Both the position numbers and the translations under genes were made by a program. Shown in pieces: positions 27,696 to 36,377 of a stretch of DNA of 64,000 bases (positions within the stretch are counted from its first letter, which is position 1; every line of letters begins with the position of its first letter). This DNA comes from Thalassoglobus polymorphus (GTDB taxonomy: Bacteria > Planctomycetota > Planctomycetia > Planctomycetales > Planctomycetaceae): assembly GCF_007744255.1 (NCBI RefSeq), contig NZ_CP036267.1, forward strand, positions 372,001-436,000. The letters are read 5' to 3'. The notes beneath the pieces are model-generated. The model ran no database searches. It was not told the origin of the DNA and was given only the letters and a program-made list of their open reading frames with translations.

Positions 27696-28712
27696 ATGAG
27701 TGAACCGACAGAGAGTGCGTTCGAACAGGAGCGGGAAATTGTCGAGAAGCTCAGGTCCAGTCGACAGCAAATTCGAAATGAGTTGAGCAAGATCATCGTC
27801 GGGCAGGACGAGGTCATTGAACAGGTGCTCATCACTCTCTTTGCGGGGGGGCACTGTTTGATCACAGGTGCTCCCGGGTTGGCGAAGACATTGCTCGTCA
27901 ATTCCATTTCAAAGATCTTCCATCTTGAATTTCGGCGAATCCAGTTCACCCCCGACTTAATGCCCGCAGACATTACGGGAACGGAAATTCTTGAGGAGAA
28001 CGCGGAAGGACAACGGCAACTCAAGTTTGTGAAAGGCCCGATTTTCGCCAACGTCATCCTGGCAGATGAAATCAATCGGACACCTCCCAAAACACAGGCA
28101 GCCCTGCTGGAAGCGATGCAGGAACACCAGGTGACCGCTGCGGGAGCTGCTTACGCATTAGAGGAACCGTTCTTTGTTCTGGCGACGCAAAACCCCATTG
28201 AGATGGAAGGAACTTATCCACTCCCAGAGGCGCAACTCGACCGGTTCATGCTCAACGTCGTGATCAATTATTTGCCAATCGAAGATGAAGTTGCCGTTGT
28301 TGAGCGGACAACCACCGGAACCCCGGCAACGATCGAGCCCCTCTTTACAGGTGAGGATGTTCTGGCGTTTCATCAAGTGGTCCGGACCGTTCCGGTCGCT
28401 AAAGAGTTGATTGAATATGCCGTCAAAATTACGGCGGCCTCTCGACCGGGACAGTGTGGCACGTCAGATTTTGTGAACAAGTATGTCAGCTGGGGAGCGG
28501 GAACCAGAGCATCGCAATATCTCATTCTGGCAGCCAAGGCCCGGGCGCTGCTGAACGGCCGATCACACGTCAACGTTGAGGATATTCGGTCCATTGCTCA
28601 CCCGGTACTGCGTCACCGCGTCTTGCTGAACTACAAGGCAGAAGCCGAAGGGACATCCGTCGAGGAAGTGATCACTCAAATCATGGACTCGATCGCGACG
28701 CCAACAGGCTAG
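27696..28712 (+). CDS. MoxR-family AAA+ ATPase
   Basis: A 338-aa AAA+ ATPase of the MoxR group, which are chaperone-like ATPases that commonly act on von Willebrand factor A proteins. Walker A is GAPGLAKTLLV (near residue 62), Walker B is VILADEINRTPPKTQAALLEAM, sensor 1 is FFVLATQNPIEMEGTYPLPE, and the lid carries the conserved GASTRA-like stretch (WGAGTRASQYLI). The start ATG follows AGGATCAAG. In many planctomycetes MoxR is followed by DUF58 and VWA genes; here the next gene is CorA on the other strand, so this copy is isolated. Confidence 0.92.
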   Translation: MSEPTESAFEQEREIVEKLRSSRQQIRNELSKIIVGQDEVIEQVLITLFAGGHCLITGAPGLAKTLLVNSISKIFHLEFRRIQFTPDLMPADITGTEILEENAEGQRQLKFVKGPIFANVILADEINRTPPKTQAALLEAMQEHQVTAAGAAYALEEPFFVLATQNPIEMEGTYPLPEAQLDRFMLNVVINYLPIEDEVAVVERTTTGTPATIEPLFTGEDVLAFHQVVRTVPVAKELIEYAVKITAASRPGQCGTSDFVNKYVSWGAGTRASQYLILAAKARALLNGRSHVNVEDIRSIAHPVLRHRVLLNYKAEAEGTSVEEVITQIMDSIATPTG

Positions 28713-28743
28713 GGGGGCTTCGATTAAGTCTTGAGTGTCCATT

Positions 28744-28792
28744 CTAGAGCATCTTTCGAATTGGTGTAGAGGTTCTGCTTCGCGGCGAACAG
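28744..28792 (-). repeat. half copy of dispersed repeat (right half)
   Basis: TAGAGCATCTTTCGAATTGG, then GGTTCTGCTTCGCGGCGAAC, is the reverse complement of the right half of the ~100-bp element including its terminal TGCTCTA. It is followed by AGTCATGAAAGTGAACTTC, a block that also recurs near 35625-35670 next to another partial copy. Confidence 0.7.
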
Positions 28793-28851
28793 TCCATGAA
28801 GTCATGAAAGTGAACTTCTCGGGCGCCAACGAAAATCGGGAATGTTTGGGC

Positions 28852-29958
28852 TTATGATTTTAGCCAACCCTTTCGCCAAAAGTAGCAGAGTAGCCCAAAG
28901 CCGATGAAGCCCATCACCATTAATGCGAAAGGGTAACCGTAGTACCATTCCGTCTCAGGCATATTCCATTCAGAAGCGCCCCGGTCGAAATTCATTCCAT
29001 AAACGCCAGCGACAAAACTCATGGGCATGAAAATTGTGGCGAAGATTGTCAGCGTTTTCATCACTTCATTCTGTCGGGCACTCATTTCTGAAAGATGTAA
29101 ATCTCGAAGATTTGTGCATTGGTCTCGAAACGATTCTGCGACATCAATGAGCTGAATCGTATGGTCATAGCAATCGCGAAGGTAAACCTGCGTTTCTGAT
29201 GAGACGAGTTCATGGTCTTGTCGAATCAATGTTTGAACTGCTTCGCGATGTTGCCAGGCATGCTTGCGAATGCGGAGTAAGTCTCTGCGGATTTGATAGA
29301 CCTGGTCCATTTCTCCTTCCTGATTCAAGATTTGCTCTTCGATGAATTCGAGCTTCATTCCGAAATCTTCCAGGCGTGGAAAATACCCGTCAATGATGGC
29401 GTCGATCAGTGCGTAGAAAAGATAATCAGGTCGGCGACCCCGAATTCGCGAGTGATTGCGGATGCGGTCGCGGATCGGGTCGAAGCAATCGCCTTTTTTT
29501 TCCTGGAACGAAATGACAAAGTTCGGCCCCAGAAACAGACTGACTTGTTCGCTCGAGAGCGATTCATGGTTCGTCAACATTTTGACGACGAAGTAGAGGC
29601 GCGATCCATAGTCATCACATTTTGATCGTTGGTGAGTATGGACAACATCCTCAAGAGCAAGCGGGTGCAGGCCGAATTGTCGCCCAACTTCTTCTACCAA
29701 CTCTCCATCCCCGACACCGATGATGTCCACCCAAAGAACACCGGGTTTGTCGGTGGGATCCATGATGTCCTTTGCAGAATCCAGTTCAACGTCGGTGATC
29801 TTTTCTTTTTCGAAGTAGATCTGCCGAATAAATGTTTCCGTTTCTCCCTCGATCGAGGTGACTGTCCCGGGGGCAGTTGCGGGAGTTGTTCGACGATGGA
29901 AAACCCGCTTCGGGTTTGGAATCCGAATTTTCCGGATCAGCTTATTCATTGAACACAT
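28852..29958 (-). CDS. corA: CorA-type magnesium/cobalt transporter
   Basis: A 368-aa homologue of the pentameric CorA divalent-cation channel. The long soluble N-terminal part carries family stretches GVLWVDIIGVGDGELVEEVG, LHPLALEDVVHTHQRSKCDD and the long stalk helix region (FEDFGMKLEFIEEQIL-like, RRDLLRIRKHAWQHREAVQT). At the C-terminus two membrane segments flank the signature YGMNF (FVAGVYGMNFDRGASEWNMP), the selectivity motif of the pore, and the protein ends in the basic tail YFWRKGWLKS. The length is typical. It is a single gene, converging with the MoxR gene. It mediates Mg2+ influx in known relatives. Confidence 0.94.
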   Translation of the reverse strand: MCSMNKLIRKIRIPNPKRVFHRRTTPATAPGTVTSIEGETETFIRQIYFEKEKITDVELDSAKDIMDPTDKPGVLWVDIIGVGDGELVEEVGRQFGLHPLALEDVVHTHQRSKCDDYGSRLYFVVKMLTNHESLSSEQVSLFLGPNFVISFQEKKGDCFDPIRDRIRNHSRIRGRRPDYLFYALIDAIIDGYFPRLEDFGMKLEFIEEQILNQEGEMDQVYQIRRDLLRIRKHAWQHREAVQTLIRQDHELVSSETQVYLRDCYDHTIQLIDVAESFRDQCTNLRDLHLSEMSARQNEVMKTLTIFATIFMPMSFVAGVYGMNFDRGASEWNMPETEWYYGYPFALMVMGFIGFGLLCYFWRKGWLKS

Positions 29959-30032
29959 CCATGACAGAATTCAAAACTCACTTGTAGAACATCATCGGTG
30001 GCGAGATCTCGCTATCAGTTTGAACACCAACT

Positions 30033-31661
30033 TTATGGAACAACTTGAACCTCAAAGTTCATAATGGTTCCAGAGGCTGAGATCTTCAATAGTGAGTATG
30101 GAGTCGCTGAGAGAACTCCACCATGATAGCTCATCGTTCCAGGGACTGTTCCGGGTGTGATCAACGAGGTGAGCGTTCCTCGATAAAGGTCGTCTCCGCT
30201 CCCCTTGTCTTCTCCTTTTTCGAGGCTGTATTTCCCGTCGGCTTGAAGAACTGCAATGCGATAATGCCGTCCATTTGTTGGCCAACTCGTTTGGCCGGGA
30301 AAGCCAGCTCGATTCAAGTTCTCTGGTTGGTTCTCATCGATGTGCCAGATCGCCAGTCCTCCACATCCATCTTTGTCGACAGGAATTCGCTGGTCGAACC
30401 CGAGTGGTTGTCGATTCTCGATCAGCAGGTATTCACCCTTTTGAAACCCTTGTGTGAGCTTGAAAACCTCTGGTGATTGTTCGATCGCTTCTAGCTGCCT
30501 TTTGCTGGTGGCGTGAATTTCATTGGGAGTCACCCAGCCGAGTTGGATTTTACACCAAGGAGAAAAATGTGGTGGATGAAGTTGCGTTTGGTCGAATCCC
30601 CAACAGTTTCCCATGATGCCCCACGAACCGATTCCATGCCCAACGCGTTCGCCGATCCCATTGGGCATGTTATCGTACAGATCAGGAAGACCCATCACAT
30701 GACCGATCTCATGAGCCAGAATTCCAATCCGCGTTGGTGTGGTCCCTGTGTGGCCAAAGAGGCTCGGGCAAATTGCGATCCGGGAGACTTTCACTCCTTC
30801 GTCAGAAACCCAGGGAGGATCGAGAGCATCAAAGCGTGACCAAATTCGATTTCTCGGCGGGGCTCCTGTGGGGTCGATTCCATTGGCTTCTGAGCCATAC
30901 CCGGAATGGGTGAAGGTGACGCAATCCGCGAAATTGTCTCCGTTGGAATCGAGTTTGGAGAAGTCGATTTGATGATCGACAAGATTTAACGAATCTCGAA
31001 CGGCCTCAAGTACGAGGTTTTTCGGTCCCCGCCCCCACAGCCCTTCGGAGTAATAGAGCTCAGGCTTTGGTAAATCAGCCCAGGTGGAAACCGTCGAGAC
31101 CGGTTCACTCATGCCATAAGAGTTTTCGGAGTAGACATCGCGGACGCTTCCAGTCGGGGCATGTTGTGGATCTCCTCCGACAGCGTTGAAGATGTGGTCC
31201 ATGGCCTGTTGAGTCGGGAGTTGCCTGTTGTGATGATCTGAAAAACGGGCGAGGACAACGAGGTTCTGGAAACTTCCGATCTTTTTCGGAATCATCATTC
31301 GGCCGTCATCTGGATTCTTTTTGATGCGACTGATCTCTTCGAAATTCGGAAGAATTCCAGGCTTGATGTTCGCATCTTTAGGGTCCGATTGACCAACGAG
31401 GAGTTTCGATTCGATCAACTTTCCGTCCACTGCATCGGCAGCGTAAACGTAAGCTCCATCTTCACGGTGAACGACAGTATGCCCAGATTTCGTCTCCAGC
31501 CAGTTGAACCATTCATCCCCCCGTAAACGTAAAAGGATCTCAGTTTTGTCGGGTTGCTTGTGGGGGCGAAACGCTTCGGATGCCGGTGCAGAGAACCCGG
31601 CTCGCGAAGTACAAATCAGAATTGTGAAGAGTATGTAGAGCTTGAAAGATCGTAGAAACAT
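30033..31661 (-). CDS. secreted M6-family metalloprotease-like protein
   Basis: A 542-aa exported protease homologue. The signal peptide is LYILFTILICTSRAGFSA. An N-terminal region typical of M6 (immune-inhibitor-A-like) proteases follows (RLRGDEWFNWLETKSGHTVV). The zinc site is HEIGH at residues 317-321 in GILAHEIGHVMGLPDLYD, with the downstream Asp/Tyr characteristic of metzincin-like M6 enzymes. The catalytic Glu is present, so it is probably active. The C-terminal ~120 residues are beta-rich (ENRQPLGFDQRIPVDKDGCG, GLAIWHIDENQ). It likely degrades extracellular protein. It appears to be a single-gene unit. Confidence 0.9.
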   Translation of the reverse strand: MFLRSFKLYILFTILICTSRAGFSAPASEAFRPHKQPDKTEILLRLRGDEWFNWLETKSGHTVVHREDGAYVYAADAVDGKLIESKLLVGQSDPKDANIKPGILPNFEEISRIKKNPDDGRMMIPKKIGSFQNLVVLARFSDHHNRQLPTQQAMDHIFNAVGGDPQHAPTGSVRDVYSENSYGMSEPVSTVSTWADLPKPELYYSEGLWGRGPKNLVLEAVRDSLNLVDHQIDFSKLDSNGDNFADCVTFTHSGYGSEANGIDPTGAPPRNRIWSRFDALDPPWVSDEGVKVSRIAICPSLFGHTGTTPTRIGILAHEIGHVMGLPDLYDNMPNGIGERVGHGIGSWGIMGNCWGFDQTQLHPPHFSPWCKIQLGWVTPNEIHATSKRQLEAIEQSPEVFKLTQGFQKGEYLLIENRQPLGFDQRIPVDKDGCGGLAIWHIDENQPENLNRAGFPGQTSWPTNGRHYRIAVLQADGKYSLEKGEDKGSGDDLYRGTLTSLITPGTVPGTMSYHGGVLSATPYSLLKISASGTIMNFEVQVVP

Positions 31662-31884
31662 TGGGTTTGGCCCTCATTGGATAGCGCCGGTTTCGTAACG
31701 TAAAGGGGACTCCAGACGTCGCAGTTCTTCACTGAATCGATAATCACTGATACAGTTTTATTGAGTGAGCCAGAACAGTCAGCGCGGTGGTGCGTTCACT
31801 ACCAACGCCACCAATTCGTGATGACGAGTTCGGAGGTTTCCCAAATTTTTGATCGGGCTCGGTGACTGTTACGAATTGATTGCG

Positions 31885-33843
31885 TTATGTTTTGAGTCGT
31901 GGCTTGGCTGCTTGAGAGTTGAGGCGTCGTGATTCACGGCTGAAAGAATTGAATGTGATGTAGTCCCAGTGGCGGTAGATCTCAGAGGCTTTACGTAACT
32001 CGCTATGAGCCCCAATTCCTTCAACTTTTCCGTCATGGAGTAGTACGACTTGATCGCATCGCCGAATCGTTGAGAGGCGGCTTGGCAGGAAGATGACGGT
32101 TCGGTCCTGTGTGATTCGCTGATAGGCATCATCAATGGCATCGCGGAGATCGTCTTCGAGGACAGCTTCCGGTTCCTGAATGATGAGAACAGCTGGGTCA
32201 CGCAGGATGGCACGCGCAAGACCGAGTTGAAACGCTTCGCCAACTCCTATTGATGTGCCATGTTCTCCGAGCACCGTTTCGTAACCAAGCGAAAGGCTCG
32301 AAATGAACTTATTGATATGCACAGTCTTCGCCGCTTCGATGGCATCTTGCATCGAAATTCGCGAGTCGCCGCAGATCAGATTTTCGAGGACTGTCCCAGA
32401 AAGGACGGGATCATCTCCCCCTACGTAAAGAGTTTCGGCATGAATCGACTCCAGCGTTCCCCAAGCGATATCTTCCCCATCGAAAAGGACTCGCCCTTTG
32501 GATGGTTCAATAAATCTGGGAAGTAAATACGCAACAGCTTTGGGCAGAAGAGGGTCCAAAGAGACGAGCGAGACTTGAGTGTTCGCTTCGATCCTTAAGT
32601 CGATTCCGCGAAGAATTTCATGTCCGCGATTGTGATAGTGGACCGTTTCGAGAACGATCGATTTCGAGGCGGGTTGGATAAACTTTGCTCCAACTGCTTG
32701 CCCCACTTCGGGGATCTCATCCAGGTACCGATAGATCCGGTCGGCAGCCATGTCCAGGCTTCGTCGTTCTCCAAAAACACGTTCTATGGAGGCCGATTCC
32801 CGCACAATAATTCCCAAGGCAATCGCAATCGCCACTCCACTCGCCAGCGGCAAGGGCTCTGTCTGCGAAAGTATTTTGAGACCGATTAACAGCAAGACAA
32901 CCGAAATCGAGGCCGCGACAACAAATCGCGCCAAGCGTAAGGCGTTTTGTTCAAATTTCCGCCCTGATCGATCTTCCGTTGTGAATCGGCCCAAGTGATT
33001 TTCGAAGAGAGCTTCTTCGAACGCTTCCATGTTGTATCCGCGAACGAGACGGGTTTGCTTCAAGCCATCTGCGAGAAATCTCGCTTCAGTCTCTGCATGA
33101 GATTCTGCAAGCAAGCGGCGGGCGGCTCCACGCTGTCGCTCGTAACGATATACCCACCAGCAGGCTGCGGTTGGGAGGAGACATTGGAGAGCCAAACGCC
33201 AGTCGATGGCCAGAATCGCCAGGATCATCGCCGGGAGGAGAGTCGCTCCGCGCATCATTCGCCAGCGATATTGAGTGATCGACTCGCGAATTTCGTCAAC
33301 TGTATCGGTGAAGAGTTTGAAGGCTGTGTGGTATCGCTGACCAGTTAAATCACTTGGGCCAAGCCGTAATGTTTGTCGATGAATCGATTTGCGGAGGCGT
33401 GTCGTAATCTCCCGAGCCGATTCCAGCGAATGATTGCGCGATTTTGATCTCGCAAACATCAACACGACAGCGAGGACCAGCCCCAGTCCTACGAGTAGAG
33501 ACATCGCCCCCTGACTCGATTGCACGAGTGGGATTGAGTGGCAGACCCACGGAATCCATGACCAACCGAGAAGGTCGTCGAAGCGAACGGCCTGTGCCCA
33601 CAATCCGATGTCGCTTCCCATTGAGCTGAGGTCGACATCAAACTCTTTTTGACCCTTGGCGAGTTCTTCTGCTGACAACTGTCCTTTCGTGACAAGCAAG
33701 TCAATGAAAAGCGTTGTGAGCAGAAGGCTCGACAAAACTCCCATAACAAAAATGAACACCCAGACAATCAGCCCTCGCCCGTGATGCTCGGTCGAAGTGC
33801 GTTTGGGAATTAATCGCTGCAGTGGTCTCGACACTCCGCTCAT
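31885..33843 (-). CDS. ABC exporter-like protein with degenerate ATPase domain
   Basis: A 652-aa half-transporter with an N-terminal six-helix exporter-type membrane domain (about residues 1-360) and a C-terminal ABC domain. The ATPase motifs deviate: the Walker A position reads VSLVSLDPLLPKAVAYLL (only K435 of GxxGxGKS/T is kept). The signature LSGGQ is replaced by IGVGEAFQLGLARAIL. Walker B ends in IIQEPEA instead of DEP, and the H-loop His is a Ser (LPSRLSTIRRCD). ATP hydrolysis is therefore doubtful. It lies 23 bases downstream of the ABC-2 permease gene and is probably in the same operon. Either it pairs with an active partner elsewhere or it has a non-transport role. Confidence 0.85.
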   Translation of the reverse strand: MSGVSRPLQRLIPKRTSTEHHGRGLIVWVFIFVMGVLSSLLLTTLFIDLLVTKGQLSAEELAKGQKEFDVDLSSMGSDIGLWAQAVRFDDLLGWSWIPWVCHSIPLVQSSQGAMSLLVGLGLVLAVVLMFARSKSRNHSLESAREITTRLRKSIHRQTLRLGPSDLTGQRYHTAFKLFTDTVDEIRESITQYRWRMMRGATLLPAMILAILAIDWRLALQCLLPTAACWWVYRYERQRGAARRLLAESHAETEARFLADGLKQTRLVRGYNMEAFEEALFENHLGRFTTEDRSGRKFEQNALRLARFVVAASISVVLLLIGLKILSQTEPLPLASGVAIAIALGIIVRESASIERVFGERRSLDMAADRIYRYLDEIPEVGQAVGAKFIQPASKSIVLETVHYHNRGHEILRGIDLRIEANTQVSLVSLDPLLPKAVAYLLPRFIEPSKGRVLFDGEDIAWGTLESIHAETLYVGGDDPVLSGTVLENLICGDSRISMQDAIEAAKTVHINKFISSLSLGYETVLGEHGTSIGVGEAFQLGLARAILRDPAVLIIQEPEAVLEDDLRDAIDDAYQRITQDRTVIFLPSRLSTIRRCDQVVLLHDGKVEGIGAHSELRKASEIYRHWDYITFNSFSRESRRLNSQAAKPRLKT

Positions 33844-33866
33844 GTGTTACCGCCATCATTGGGGAT

Positions 33867-34847
33867 TTACGCCAAGTCTCGATCCTCGAACATCAGAAAT
33901 GCCAGCATAATCATCGCAATGACATACGCCAGGCAGTACATCGCCGCGAATCCGATGTAATCCATCGGGATGACCTTTCCTGTCGAAATCGCCGCAGACA
34001 TATTGAAGTGCTCCAGGGATGGGAGGATCGTTGCCAGAGCTTGTGCGAAAAATTTCACAAACACGTTCTGGTCTTTCGCTTGCACAAGAATCGGCGACAA
34101 GTGGCCGATCACAAAGAGCGAGAAGCAAGTGCTGATGTTGACGAGCATTGGCATGCGAGTTGAAATAGCTACGCTGACTGCAGTGAGAACACAGACTTCC
34201 ATCGCAATCAATGTGAGTCCCGGGAGGATGGTGCGTGCAACGTTGAATCGTTCCTGGGTGAGGTAGGGGATCTGGAATGGAAGCCATCCTACGCTGCGAT
34301 AGAAAAAGATGTCAGCTCCGCCTTTTCCCGATTCTGTTTGGTCATAGCCAAATTTGAAGTAGGTGAAGAAAAAGAAGAGAGTCCCTAGAACCACCAGCAT
34401 GATCACTGCTGACTGCAGGATCCCGACGTATTTCCCCAGCACGAATTGTCGTCTGTTGATCGGTTTGGACAGCAATGTCATTGCTGTTTTGCCTTCAATT
34501 TCCTCTGCAACACTGGTACTTGCCGTCCAGACAGAGAGGGACAAGGCACAAATCAGAGTCATCGCCAAGCCGCAGTCGATGTACATCTTTGTGTCTTCCC
34601 CCATGGAGAAGAAGGGAATATAGTAGTTGGCGACCATGACCAGAATCGCTGCCCCGGTCATGAGGAAGAAAATCGGTTGGCGCAGGGCCTCTTTCGTTGT
34701 CGCTCGAGCAATCGTTCCGGCTCGCGACGAGAAGTTAAATACGATCAAACCCACAAGAAAAACGATCCACCCAATCAACAAAACGGTATACGGAGGTGTG
34801 ATCGCTCCTTCTGCCGCTTGTGCGAGAAGCAGAGGAAGTTCAGTCAT
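33867..34847 (-). CDS. ABC-2 type transporter permease
   Basis: A 326-aa integral membrane protein with about seven hydrophobic segments (TVLLIGWIVFLVGLIVFNFS, PIFFLMTGAAILVMVANYYI, LQSAVIMLVVLGTLFFFFTY, YIGFAAMYCLAYVIAMIMLA). The middle segment TSVAEEIEGKTAMTLLSKPI followed by NRRQFVLGKYVGI is the hallmark of ABC-2 / gliding-type permeases that act with a separate ATPase. The only adjacent ATPase-like gene is the degenerate half-transporter just downstream. It may need a distant nucleotide-binding subunit. The substrate is unknown. Confidence 0.88.
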   Translation of the reverse strand: MTELPLLLAQAAEGAITPPYTVLLIGWIVFLVGLIVFNFSSRAGTIARATTKEALRQPIFFLMTGAAILVMVANYYIPFFSMGEDTKMYIDCGLAMTLICALSLSVWTASTSVAEEIEGKTAMTLLSKPINRRQFVLGKYVGILQSAVIMLVVLGTLFFFFTYFKFGYDQTESGKGGADIFFYRSVGWLPFQIPYLTQERFNVARTILPGLTLIAMEVCVLTAVSVAISTRMPMLVNISTCFSLFVIGHLSPILVQAKDQNVFVKFFAQALATILPSLEHFNMSAAISTGKVIPMDYIGFAAMYCLAYVIAMIMLAFLMFEDRDLA

Positions 34848-34995
34848 TTGCTTGCACCTTGGAAATGAAGGAAGATAAAGTCAAATAAGGAATTAGAAAC
34901 GCGGAGAGAAGAATATCAAATAACACCGCAATTTCAGTTCCACCAATGTACCGTGCGGCACGACCCTGAGCAAATGTCTTAGGGAGCGGATCAGC

Positions 34996-35436
34996 ATGGA
35001 TTTGATCATCAGATGCAGATTCGTTGAAAATCCTCCTTCCCCTTACGATCCCTTTCTCATGAAAAGTTTCCAGGATCTTGTTCAATCGCGACGGCAGTGG
35101 ATTGACGAAAATCTCACTCCGTGGTGTAAAGTCGCTTCAAGAAAAGATTTGCTACTCGCTGAGCATGAATGGCAAGACCTTGCCGGTCGCCCAGCACCTG
35201 AGATGACTTTGTGGAAATGGGCCTGGGAGCGGTTTCCCGTTCTCTCACAGGAAGGCTTCCATGGGATTGACGAAACAAATCCAGTGGTCGTGACCTGTCA
35301 GGATGGTCGAATTGGGCAAGGTTATCCTGATGCGGGACGTTCTGAAGGTGGGCTACTCTTCTTGATTGGGGAGGCAGGAGAAGTTGTGGGACCGTTTGCC
35401 ATCGATGAAATTTCGACCATCGAGTCTGCGAAGTGA
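34996..35436 (+). CDS. hypothetical protein, 146 aa
   Basis: A soluble protein of unknown function transcribed divergently from the ABC-2 permease. ATG 34996 is preceded at good distance by AGGGAGCGG. An alternative start is ATG 35059 (MKSFQDLVQSRRQWIDENL), which has no ribosome binding site. It contains many tryptophans (EMTLWKWAWERFP) and a beta-rich C-terminal half (GGLLFLIGEAGEVVGPFAID). It resembles small planctomycete proteins of the SMI1/KNR4 type in composition only; I cannot assign it. The protein appears complete. Confidence 0.75.
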   Translation: MDLIIRCRFVENPPSPYDPFLMKSFQDLVQSRRQWIDENLTPWCKVASRKDLLLAEHEWQDLAGRPAPEMTLWKWAWERFPVLSQEGFHGIDETNPVVVTCQDGRIGQGYPDAGRSEGGLLFLIGEAGEVVGPFAIDEISTIESAK

Positions 35437-35742
35437 GACACTGTGAGACACACTGAGGCACACCGAAAACCGCTCAGGTAATTTTTATTATAATGCAGCC
35501 TGTTTTGTGAACATGAGTGATTCATCGTACGAAATGCACTCTTCACAGACACAAGAGACATAAATTTGTTGTGGGGGTAAGCCAATTTTGGCCTGAACGC
35601 TCTGCCTCGTGGCGAGCAGTCGATGAAGTCATGAACGGAAGTGGTGAAAGTGAGCTTCATGGGCACGACAAGCTTTGAAAATGCCCTATAATGAATTTTG
35701 CACCACGTAGTGAAGTTAGAAAACTCAAGGAAAGGTACAGTG
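35437..35742. other. intergenic region with partial dispersed repeats
   Basis: No gene is seen. Around 35525-35560 CGAAATGCACTCTTCACAGA recalls the left half of the dispersed element in reverse, and 35577-35681 holds GCTCTGCCTCGTGGCGAGCA plus GATGAAGTCATGAACGG, related to the sequences at 28744-28830. The end of this stretch must contain the promoter of the ferritin-like gene; AAGGAAAGG at 35728-35736 is its ribosome binding site. Confidence 0.5.
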
Positions 35743-36201
35743 ATGTCAGAAGATCAGATGAAACAGATTATTGACGAATTAAAGATCGCTTACTGGATGG
35801 AAATGGAGACGGTCATGAACTACCTCTCCAATTCCATTAATTTGGATGGCGTTCGGGCTGAAGAGATCAAGAAGTCTCTTGATGCAGACATTCAGGAAGA
35901 ACTCACCCACGCACAGACTCTCGCGCAACGTATCAAAACGCTCAGCGGAATTGTCCCGGGAAGCAAAGAGTTCAAAGCAACTCAAGAATCGCTGCAACCC
36001 CCTGCGAAACTCACCGATGTTGTCTCTGTCATTAAAGGTGTGATCGATGCCGAAAACGGGGCGATCTCACAATACAACAAATTGATTCAGCTATGTGATG
36101 GAGTTGATTACGTCACACAGGATCTTTGTATCCAGGCACTCGGCGACGAAGAACAGCACCGCAGAGAATTCCAAGGCTATCTTGCAGAATACGAAGGCTA
36201 A
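35743..36201 (+). CDS. ferritin-like diiron protein
   Basis: A 152-aa four-helix-bundle protein. The start at ATG 35743 has a strong ribosome binding site (AAGGAAAGG). Diiron ligands of the ferritin/bacterioferritin type can be matched: the Glu in helix 1 (AYWMEMETVMNYL), EExxH in helix 2 (QEELTHAQTLAQRI), the Glu in helix 3 (VIDAENGAISQYN) and the second ExxH in helix 4 (GDEEQHRREFQGYL). There is no signal peptide or rubredoxin domain. Such proteins oxidise ferrous iron or scavenge peroxide, but the precise role is not evident. It is followed by a hairpin terminator at 36345-36377 and appears monocistronic. Confidence 0.88.
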   Translation: MSEDQMKQIIDELKIAYWMEMETVMNYLSNSINLDGVRAEEIKKSLDADIQEELTHAQTLAQRIKTLSGIVPGSKEFKATQESLQPPAKLTDVVSVIKGVIDAENGAISQYNKLIQLCDGVDYVTQDLCIQALGDEEQHRREFQGYLAEYEG

Positions 36202-36344
36202 AGCATCTTTTCGAATAGGTCTGCAGTGTCAAGATCGCTTCCGGTGAATCACCGTGGGAAGATATACGACCACCCAAGATGCAGTTCTCGATGAGAGAGA
36301 AAGCACTTCATTTTACGAGTTTTCGAAGAAGCGTTTCATGATCT

Positions 36345-36377
36345 CTGCCACTCAGAAGGTGGCAGGGATTTTTTATT
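36345..36377 (+). terminator. intrinsic terminator after the ferritin-like gene
   Basis: CTGCCAC and GTGGCAG form a seven-base stem with a seven-base loop, followed by GGATTTTTTATTT. It lies 144 bases downstream of the stop on the plus strand and also overlaps the 3' end of the converging symporter gene. Confidence 0.8.
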
